A DNA stretch of 5,886 bases from an uncultured beta proteobacterium. GTDB lineage: Bacteria > Pseudomonadota > Gammaproteobacteria > Burkholderiales > Rhodocyclaceae. The notes beneath the pieces were generated by a model. It worked only from the letters and a program-made list of their open reading frames with translations, was not told where the DNA came from and ran no database searches. Below are positions 1 through 5,401 of this stretch, piece by piece; the first letter of the stretch is position 1; each line of letters starts with the position of its first letter. The position numbers and the translations under genes are program-made. The stretch covers positions 1 to 5,886 of the forward strand of contig CAJBIL010000168.1 in NCBI GenBank assembly GCA_903953145.1, given 5' to 3'.

Positions 1-2
1 CT

Positions 3-64
3 GACGCTGAGGTTGAGGTTGAGGTTGAGGTTGAGGTTGAGGTTGAGGTTGAGGTTTAGGTTGA
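3..64. repeat. GAGGTT hexanucleotide tandem array
   Basis: Eight perfect head-to-tail copies of GAGGTT run from 9 to 56. A ninth copy at 57-62 has its first G changed to T, and a degenerate unit (GACGCT) precedes the array at 3-8. The array starts within a few bases of the 3' end of the minus-strand antiporter gene, so the antiporter transcript would run into AACCTC repeats. GG pairs recur every six bases on the plus strand, so a two-tetrad G-quadruplex is conceivable but not shown. The unit length is a multiple of three, so copy-number change would not shift a reading frame. What lies to the left of the array is outside the window, so its role (spacer, 3' UTR or regulatory) is unknown. Confidence 0.93.
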
Positions 65-73
65 ATCAACCTC
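45..73 (-). other. inverted repeat spanning antiporter stop codon
   Basis: The last codons of the minus-strand antiporter gene (GGA GGT TGA) carry the repeat unit in the opposite orientation to the tandem array just beyond them. Plus-strand TCAACCTC at 66-73 is the exact reverse complement of GAGGTTGA at 45-52, giving an 8-bp stem with a 13-nt loop. The core AGGTTGA/TCAACCT at 58-72 is a near-continuous palindrome with one central base. Because the array repeats, the arm can pair in several registers. No U-tract follows, so this is not a classical intrinsic terminator, but it could form a 3' end structure. Confidence 0.5.
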
Positions 74-1439
74 CGCCCTTCGCCTGCCGCCGCAACAACG
101 CTGTCAGAATCGGGGGGGTCAGCAAAGTGGTCAGAATTACCATGATCACGATCACCGAAAACATGCCCTCCGACATCACACCGAGTTGCTTGCCGACCAT
201 CGCGAAGATCAGCCCGACCTCGCCACGCGGCACCATGCCCCAGCCAATGATCCATGCATTCTGGCCCTTACCGGCAAAAAAGCCGGCGGCCAGTTTGCCG
301 ACGACCGCTGCCGTGGTCAGCCCCAGCGCGATCAGCACCACCTTGGGGTCAGACAAGGTCTGCAAATCGACCTGCATGCCGGTCAGCACAAAAAATACCG
401 GGACAAAGAAATAGCCAATCGGCTCCAGCATGTGCTCATGTTGATGGCTGGTGTGCTTGGCTAGCACGGTACGCACCTTGTCGGCCAGAGCCGGCTCGCG
501 GGCGGGTAATAACGCTTCGATTTCCTGCACGACTTTCGGCGTTTCAAAATCTTTGAGAAACAAGGGCTCAAAGAGCAAACCGGCAGCAAAGGCGCCGATG
601 ATCGGCGCCAGCCCCACCCCGTGCGCCAGCCACGCGAGAAACAGACCGGTTGCCAGCACCTGCGCGAAGAGCATCGACGGGCCGCTATCCAGGCGCGCCA
701 GCCAGCGTGAAGAGTGCGGCGATATCAGCCGGCCAATCCAGATCGAGCCGCCCAGAAAAACTACCGCCTTGGCAATAATCCAGATCACTTCCGAAATGCT
801 CACCGAACCGGCTTGCACCAGACTCGATACCACGGCAAGAATGACCAGACCCAACACATCGTCAATAACCGCTGCACCAAGTACGATTTGGGCTTCGGGC
901 ATCTGCAATTTACCGAGATCGCGAAAAACACGGCCGGTGATACCCACCGAAGTCGCCGCCAGTGTCGCGCCAAGGAAAAGATACGAATTCGTCTCCATGC
1001 CTGGCAGGAGGAGCGGGCCAACCAGAAAAGCCCCCAGCGCAAACGGTACGGCAATTCCCACCGAGCCCACGACCAGAGCGGGGATCCCCACTTTGACGAG
1101 ATCCCCCAGCCGGGTCTCCAGACCAATCTGCAACAGCAGAATGATCACACCCAGTTCAGCCATGAAAGCGATGATCGGATCTTTGGCAACCGTCTCGAAA
1201 TAGTTAAAGCCAAGCAAGGAAAGATTGCCGAACAGCACGCCGAGCAGCAGTTCGCCAAGCACTGCGGGAAAACCGATGCGCTGGGCGAACGGCGAAAAAA
1301 GCCGCGCCGCCATCAGGATGATGGCCAGCCACAGCAGGTTCTCGCCAACTACGCCGGAGCCCGAGGCCCAGGCTGAAGGCAGCGCAAGCATTACCACGAC
1401 AGCAAGCACGGCACGTGGTAACAAACGGCGCTCATTCAT
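66..1439 (-). CDS. NapA/CPA2-type cation:proton antiporter with signal peptide
   Basis: This is a 457-residue inner-membrane antiporter that probably exchanges Na+ or K+ for H+. The Na_H_Exchanger fold spans roughly residues 34-450 in a dozen or so hydrophobic segments. Family signatures are visible: the Asp-Asp pair D193-D194 in VIDDVLGL (the ion-binding pair of electrogenic NapA/NhaA-like exchangers), K382 in VGKLAAG, and MVPRGEVGL at 402-410. Residues 1-25 look like a signal peptide, with basic ERR, a hydrophobic core, and AWA-S giving likely cleavage after A25. A histidine-rich loop, HTSHQHEH, lies at 329-336. The start chosen is the ATG at 1439, which has a G5 run 8 nt upstream. In-frame alternatives are ATG 1454 and GTG 1463, the latter 5 nt after the preceding stop. 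It is last in a likely three-gene operon. The family call is firm; the transported ion is not determined. Confidence 0.92.
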   Translation of the reverse strand: MNERRLLPRAVLAVVVMLALPSAWASGSGVVGENLLWLAIILMAARLFSPFAQRIGFPAVLGELLLGVLFGNLSLLGFNYFETVAKDPIIAFMAELGVIILLLQIGLETRLGDLVKVGIPALVVGSVGIAVPFALGAFLVGPLLLPGMETNSYLFLGATLAATSVGITGRVFRDLGKLQMPEAQIVLGAAVIDDVLGLVILAVVSSLVQAGSVSISEVIWIIAKAVVFLGGSIWIGRLISPHSSRWLARLDSGPSMLFAQVLATGLFLAWLAHGVGLAPIIGAFAAGLLFEPLFLKDFETPKVVQEIEALLPAREPALADKVRTVLAKHTSHQHEHMLEPIGYFFVPVFFVLTGMQVDLQTLSDPKVVLIALGLTTAAVVGKLAAGFFAGKGQNAWIIGWGMVPRGEVGLIFAMVGKQLGVMSEGMFSVIVIMVILTTLLTPPILTALLRRQAKGGG

Positions 1440-1468
1440 ACGAATAGCCCCCATGGAAAGCACAGCGA

Positions 1469-1888
1469 CTACTTCTTCTTGCCAAGCACCGCCATCGCCT
1501 CAACATGGCCTCTGGTCGGTACCGACTTACGCGCCACCACATAATCCTGCAAGGTATCGCGCATCGGCTTGCCTGCCTTACCAAAAGTAACCAGCGCTTC
1601 CAGCAACTCAAGCGGCGCTGCTTCAATGTGCGCAGAATCGTGTAGATGGCCGACATAACGTGAACAGATCGACTCCACGGCAATCGGGTCTTCATTGGTC
1701 AGCTTCACGGCCTTGTCGAGCAATTTTCGCGTCTGCGCTACACGCGAATCAGTGTCTGCGACTTCCTGCCTGACGGACAGCGCGGTCATGCGCTGCGCCA
1801 CTTCGTCGGCCGGGCTCGTGCTGCCGGCAGCGAGGGACTGGCCGTTAAAAAACATTGCAATCAGCAATAGCGTGAGTAATTTATTCAT
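1469..1888 (-). CDS. small exported protein of unknown function
   Basis: I do not recognise this 139-residue protein. Residues 1-20 form a clear signal peptide (MNK, then a hydrophobic stretch through MFFNG, with QSLA-AG giving probable cleavage after A20), so it should be periplasmic. The mature part of about 119 residues has no further membrane segment and appears mostly helical and charged. It has one cysteine (C75), a LEALVTFGKAGKPMRDTLQDY segment at about 95-115 and a basic tail ending in KKK. The single cysteine argues against an intramolecular disulfide, and it is not at a lipobox. The ATG at 1888 is chosen because the signal peptide begins there and GGAAG lies 8 nt upstream; the open frame extends to 1951 but that part is not signal-like. 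It sits 59 nt after the Kef-type gene and 29 nt before the NapA-type gene, so a periplasmic partner role for one of them is possible but is inference. Confidence 0.82.
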   Translation of the reverse strand: MNKLLTLLLIAMFFNGQSLAAGSTSPADEVAQRMTALSVRQEVADTDSRVAQTRKLLDKAVKLTNEDPIAVESICSRYVGHLHDSAHIEAAPLELLEALVTFGKAGKPMRDTLQDYVVARKSVPTRGHVEAMAVLGKKK

Positions 1889-1896
1889 GGGTAAAA

Positions 1897-1901
1897 CTTC
1901 C
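1897..1901 (-). promoter_or_regulatory. ribosome binding site of the small exported protein
   Basis: GGAAG on the minus strand lies 8 nt before the ATG at 1888. It is the best Shine-Dalgarno match near any start in the window, and it fixes the start of the small gene at the signal-peptide methionine rather than at the upstream GTG at 1951. Confidence 0.6.
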
Positions 1902-1933
1902 GAAGGGGAAACAGGGAGATACTGAAGACGCCG

Positions 1934-1963
1934 ATTATAGGGGGTGCTCACGAACTGCCCGAA
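1934..1963 (-). promoter_or_regulatory. possible internal promoter before the small gene
   Basis: A perfect TATAAT is read on the minus strand at 1939-1934, in the 59-nt gap after the Kef-type gene. The best -35 candidate is TTCGGG at 1963-1958 with an 18-bp spacer, which is poor, and there is no extended -10 TG. If used, transcription would begin near 1927, about 39 nt before the ATG at 1888. It would then express the small protein and the NapA-type antiporter independently of the Kef-type gene. Confidence 0.3.
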
Positions 1964-3915
1964 AAAAGACGAAGCTCCAGCGCCGTCAGATTCGCCCGCG
2001 AACCCACCATGATCAGGACATCATTGGCCTGCACCACCGTTGTTTCATCGGGCTGCTCAACACGCAAGCTGCGTCGGCGCAGTGCCTCGATAACAATACT
2101 GTATTCGTCAGGCGCCAGCTCGCGCAATGTGCGGCCAACCACCCAGGCATTTGGCTCAATGACCAAGGCGAGCTTCTCTGCTGACGCTTGCAACAATTGA
2201 TCGCTTTCACTTCGATAAAAAGCACGCAGCGAAACATAGCGTTCGGCGCGTAATGCCCGCACCTGCGCCATTGCCCGTTCGACCGGCACACCCAACTGGG
2301 CGAGCATCTGCGTTGCCAGGATCAAACCGCCTTCAAGCACTTCGGGAACAACCTCACTGGCACCGAGCGACTTCAAGCGCTCAATCTGACTGTCATCCTG
2401 CGCGCGCACGATGACCGGCAAACCCGGATGCAATGCGCTGATCACTTGCAGCAGTTTCTCGGCCGAACGCTGATCGCTGAAAGTCACAACCACGGCGCGC
2501 GCCCGATTAATCCCGGCCGCAATCAACACTTCGCGCCGATCAGCATTGCCAAACACAACGTTCTCACCCGCCCCCTGTGCCTGACGAATGCGTGCGGTAT
2601 CGATATCAAGGGCAATAAAGGGAATTTGCTCGCGTTCGAGAAAACCAGCCAGACTCTGGCCGGTACGCCCGAAGCCACAAAGAATGACGTGATCGCGCAC
2701 ATCCATGCTATGCACCGCCACTTCATGAACTACCTCGGCACGATGCGCGAACTCGCCAACGGAGAGGCGTTGCCCAAAGCTCGACACGCGGGCGATGAGC
2801 AACGGCGCGATGAACATGGAAAGCAGCATCGCAGCCATCGTTACCTGAAAAACATCAACCGGCAACAGGCTGCGATCACTCGCCAGCTCAAGTAGCACGA
2901 GGCCAAACTCACCGCCTTGCGCCAGTTGCGCCGATGTTCGCAAACTAACTTCCAGCGTATTACGCAACACGCGGGTGAGCAGCAATACCACGCCACCTTT
3001 GGCCACGACCAGTAGCAACACAGCCAGAAGGACGGCAGGCCAGTGACGCAGAACATAGCCAAGATCAAGCATCATGCCGATCGTCACAAAAAACAGGCCG
3101 AGTAGCACGTCACGAAACGGCCGGATATCGGCTTCAACCTGATGCCGGTAAGGCGTCTCGGAAAGAAGCATGCCGCCAACAAAAGCGCCCAGCGCAAGCG
3201 ACAAGCCAAAGGCTGAAGTCAGCCACGACAGACCAACAACGACCAGTAAAATATTGAGCACGAATAATTCGGCAGACTGTCGCTTTGCGACAGCATCAAA
3301 CCAGCGGCGCATCAGCTTCTGTCCGAAGAACACCATCAGCACGAGCACCCCCGCTGCCTGCATTGCAGCCAGTGAGAGAAGCTGAGCCAGATTATCTGAA
3401 TCCTTGGTCAGCAGCGGCAGAATAATCAGAAAAGGCACGACAGCCAGATCCTGAAAAAGCAGCACGGCCATCGTCTGCCTTCCAGCCTGCGAATGTAACT
3501 CCAGTCGATCAGCGAGCATCTTGCTGACAATGGCCGTAGAAGACATTGCACACGCCGAGCCAATGGCAAAACCAATCCGCCAGTCCTGCCCGTAATAAAA
3601 CATCGTGACGGCCATCGTCCCCAGCAGGCTGATCAGCACCTGCGCGCCGCCAAAACCAAACACCAATCGACGCATCGCCTTCAAGCGTGTCAGGCTGAAT
3701 TCCAGACCAATTGAAAACATGAGGAAAACGATGCCGAATTCGGCAAATGCGCTGACCTGCTCGCTTTCAGCAAATACAGCCGCGCCATGCGGCCCGACCG
3801 CCATGCCAACAGATAGGTAGGCGAGCATCGACGGCAAATGGAAATGCCGCGCCAACGCCACCGTCAATACAGTAACGCCAAGCAAAACCATTAGGGAGTG
3901 AAGGGTTTCAGACAT
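1948..3915 (-). CDS. Kef-type CPA2 cation:proton antiporter with RCK_N and RCK_C
   Basis: This is a 655-residue membrane exchanger of the KefB/KefC/YbaL type, expected to exchange K+ (or Na+) for H+ under control of a cytosolic ligand-binding module. Residues 1 to about 385 form the Na_H_Exchanger membrane domain, with GPHG at 41-44, the Kef-typical Gln-Asp core Q155-D156 (LLFQDLAVVP), GLFFVTIGMMLDL at 273-285 and QGGEFGLVLLE at 333-343. Residues 408-520 are an RCK_N (TrkA_N) Rossmann domain with the GFGRTGQ nucleotide loop at 414-420 and an acidic end to strand 2 (D437). Residues 570-652 match an RCK_C (TrkA_C) domain, which E. coli KefB and KefC lack. The start at ATG 3915 aligns with Kef N-termini; the frame runs upstream to a TTG at 3990 but encodes non-hydrophobic sequence, and no strong Shine-Dalgarno precedes 3915. 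No KefF/KefG-like ancillary oxidoreductase is next to it. I give no gene symbol because Kef subtype cannot be assigned. Confidence 0.93.
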   Translation of the reverse strand: MSETLHSLMVLLGVTVLTVALARHFHLPSMLAYLSVGMAVGPHGAAVFAESEQVSAFAEFGIVFLMFSIGLEFSLTRLKAMRRLVFGFGGAQVLISLLGTMAVTMFYYGQDWRIGFAIGSACAMSSTAIVSKMLADRLELHSQAGRQTMAVLLFQDLAVVPFLIILPLLTKDSDNLAQLLSLAAMQAAGVLVLMVFFGQKLMRRWFDAVAKRQSAELFVLNILLVVVGLSWLTSAFGLSLALGAFVGGMLLSETPYRHQVEADIRPFRDVLLGLFFVTIGMMLDLGYVLRHWPAVLLAVLLLVVAKGGVVLLLTRVLRNTLEVSLRTSAQLAQGGEFGLVLLELASDRSLLPVDVFQVTMAAMLLSMFIAPLLIARVSSFGQRLSVGEFAHRAEVVHEVAVHSMDVRDHVILCGFGRTGQSLAGFLEREQIPFIALDIDTARIRQAQGAGENVVFGNADRREVLIAAGINRARAVVVTFSDQRSAEKLLQVISALHPGLPVIVRAQDDSQIERLKSLGASEVVPEVLEGGLILATQMLAQLGVPVERAMAQVRALRAERYVSLRAFYRSESDQLLQASAEKLALVIEPNAWVVGRTLRELAPDEYSIVIEALRRRSLRVEQPDETTVVQANDVLIMVGSRANLTALELRLFSGSS

Positions 3916-3942
3916 ATTGAAATGGTAACAGCAAGCATGTTG

Positions 3943-3972
3943 TTGACGATCAGCGTGCAAACTCGCTACTGT
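3943..3972 (+). promoter_or_regulatory. candidate sigma70 promoter for the CPA1-type antiporter
   Basis: TTGACG at 3943-3948 matches five of six bases of the -35 consensus. TACTGT at 3967-3972, 18 bp further, keeps the important T1, A2 and T6 of the -10 box. Transcription would start near 3979, leaving a 5' leader of about 50 nt before the ATG at 4030. Confidence 0.4.
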
Positions 3973-3982
3973 TGCCCACCAT

Positions 3983-4005
3983 TCGTTCAAACCTCATCGT
4001 TCGAA
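3983..4005. repeat. pair of 9-bp direct repeats, possible operator
   Basis: TCGTTCAAA at 3983-3991 and TCGTTCGAA at 3997-4005 differ at one base and are 14 bp apart start to start. They lie just downstream of the predicted rightward transcription start, a common place for a repressor site. The second copy contains the palindrome TTCGAA. No regulator gene is in the window to match it with. Confidence 0.35.
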
Positions 4006-4029
4006 AATTCTTACTAAAGAAACCACGCC

Positions 4030-5358
4030 ATGAACTACGCAAAAATTGCCGGCCTTTTTGTTGTTGCATATCTGCTAAACCGCGTAGCGCCGGATATTCT
4101 TGCAAGCCTGAATCACCTTGATGGCGCCGAGGTTGCCATTGCCAATTCGTTATGGTGCATGGCGCTCTTTCTGGTTTTTGGCTGGGCATGCAGCAAAGTC
4201 TCAGAAGGCACGGTTTTCCCCAACTTCACCTTGCAACTGCTGATCGGTATTGTTCTGCACGACGCATTTGCACCCATTGCATCGCAGATTTTGCTGGCCG
4301 TGGTGGTGTGCACGGTACTCGCGGCCATCATCCTGAAAGGCGGCGGTGACGAACTGGAGCGGCAAGATCTCCTAAAAATTGCCTTTCCCACCGTGATGAT
4401 TGCGGTGATTGGTTATCTCATCACCTTCTTCGTCATGTTCCCGATCCTGATGGCGTTGGGACTGAATGGAAAAACGGCGGCATTGCTCTCGGCCATTCTG
4501 GGCTCTACCGATCCGGCCGCGTTAATTCCCACGCTGAAAAAGATCGTTTTCAAAGATGAGTACAAGCGCTTATCCAGTATTTCGGTCGCTGAAAGCGCCC
4601 TGAACGATGCCGTAGGCGCCATCTTCGTTGCGGCAGTGGCCGGCATGATCATGGCCGGCACTGCAGTGGATACATTGAGCGGCCTATTCACCGGGCTGTT
4701 CAGCGCAGGCAACATGCTGCAACTGGGCAAGCAATTCCTATTCGGCACCATCGCAGGCTTAGTCGGCTGGGGGGCCATGTACGGTTATGAAGCCTACAAA
4801 TCACGCGATAACGACCGTGGGCTTGGCGAGACCAATTACGACTTCGGGATTGTGCTGGCCATTCCGCTACTCACGTTCCTGCTCGCAGAAATCATTCATG
4901 GCAACGGCTTTCTGGCGGCTTTTGTTTCCGGCCTGCTCGCCAGCTACAACAACGGCAAAGACTATTTTCACACCACGATCCACACCATGGAGATCAAAAT
5001 CGAGAGCATTGCGAAGCCCACGATTTTCATGATGGTCGGCCCGTTTGTGGCCTTGAGCGATCTATGGGATACCGCGCTCCTGGGTCTGCTGGTCTCGCTC
5101 GTATTCATCCTCGTCGCCAGACCGGTGGCGGTGATGTTGTCGACGTTGCCGACCAATCTCAGCATGAAAGACAAGCTCTTCCTGAGCATCGTGCGCGAAA
5201 CGGGCGTCATCCCGGTGGTGCTGGCCGTCATCACCGTCGCCCAGTTCCCGGAACTGACACTACTCATGCCACTGACCGCTTGGGTCGTCATCTGGACGTT
5301 GACCCTGCTACCGGCAATTACCCCCTGGTGGTCGAAAAAACTGGGGGTAGCACAATAG
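4030..5358 (+). CDS. CPA1/NhaP-like cation:proton antiporter
   Basis: This is a 442-residue polytopic inner-membrane protein of the Na_H_Exchanger superfamily, expected to exchange Na+ or K+ for H+. The CPA1 signatures are present: GSTDPAALIPTL at 158-169, and AESALNDAVGAIF at 187-199 with the Asn-Asp core N192-D193 typical of electroneutral exchangers. Further marks are VARPVAVML at 362-370 and RETGVIPVVLAV at 389-400. About 12-13 hydrophobic segments cover residues 5 to 432. Length is usual for the bacterial NhaP-like group without a C-terminal RCK/TrkA domain, so no cytosolic ligand sensor is visible. The ATG at 4030 is followed at once by the first membrane segment; only a weak AAAGAAA (4016-4022) precedes it as Shine-Dalgarno. 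It is transcribed away from the Kef-type operon and converges on the P-type ATPase gene. The family is firm; ion preference is not determinable here. Confidence 0.92.
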   Translation: MNYAKIAGLFVVAYLLNRVAPDILASLNHLDGAEVAIANSLWCMALFLVFGWACSKVSEGTVFPNFTLQLLIGIVLHDAFAPIASQILLAVVVCTVLAAIILKGGGDELERQDLLKIAFPTVMIAVIGYLITFFVMFPILMALGLNGKTAALLSAILGSTDPAALIPTLKKIVFKDEYKRLSSISVAESALNDAVGAIFVAAVAGMIMAGTAVDTLSGLFTGLFSAGNMLQLGKQFLFGTIAGLVGWGAMYGYEAYKSRDNDRGLGETNYDFGIVLAIPLLTFLLAEIIHGNGFLAAFVSGLLASYNNGKDYFHTTIHTMEIKIESIAKPTIFMMVGPFVALSDLWDTALLGLLVSLVFILVARPVAVMLSTLPTNLSMKDKLFLSIVRETGVIPVVLAVITVAQFPELTLLMPLTAWVVIWTLTLLPAITPWWSKKLGVAQ

Positions 5359-5366
5359 TTGAACGG

Positions 5367-5401
5367 GCAATGGGCACGCTTATTGTCGCGAGGCCCATTG
5401 C
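5367..5401. terminator. inverted repeat between convergent genes, likely bidirectional terminator
   Basis: GCAATGGGC (5367-5375) and GCCCATTGC (5393-5401) form a perfect 9-bp stem. An inner CGC/GCG pair (5377-5379 with 5388-5390) can extend it, leaving an 8-nt apical loop. It starts 8 bp after the antiporter stop and overlaps the last codons and stop of the ATPase. Neither side has a proper U-tract, so the structure is clear but termination efficiency is uncertain; it may instead act as a 3' stabilising hairpin. Confidence 0.6.

Larger units (their letters stand above)
3916..4029. promoter_or_regulatory. divergent intergenic region between two antiporter genes
   Basis: These 114 bp must carry promoters for both the leftward Kef-type operon and the rightward CPA1-type gene. 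The rightward promoter candidate is listed separately. For the leftward direction only poor matches are seen (for example TTGAAC followed 16 bp later by TAGCGA), so that promoter is not assigned. Confidence 0.6.

Noticed and set aside
9..62. Telomere-like or CRISPR-like repeat
   Set aside because: The unit is a contiguous six-base tandem without spacers, so it is not CRISPR; the similarity to TTTAGG at one variant unit is a single substitution and has no meaning for a bacterial chromosome.
1..414. Plus-strand open frame beginning with alternating Leu-Arg residues and running into the antiporter region
   Set aside because: It is open only because the hexamer array has no stop in this frame, and it then lies antisense to the well-supported NapA-type gene. 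Its start would be a TTG inside the repeat and its protein looks like no family.
451..1376. Long plus-strand open frames opposite the NapA-type antiporter
   Set aside because: They are antisense shadows. Their translations are rich in Arg, Ser, Thr and Pro without domain features, while the minus-strand protein has full family motifs.
1889..1951. N-terminal extension of the small exported protein to a GTG at 1951
   Set aside because: The extension would place a hydrophilic 21-residue stretch before a clear signal peptide and overlap the Kef-type stop; the ATG at 1888 has the better ribosome binding site.
2428..2895. Plus-strand open frame of 155 codons opposite the Kef-type gene
   Set aside because: It is antisense to the region encoding the end of the membrane domain and the RCK_N domain, with no recognisable motif.
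3916..3990. N-terminal extension of the Kef-type antiporter to a TTG at 3990
   Set aside because: The extra 25 residues are not like Kef N-termini and would occupy most of the divergent promoter region.
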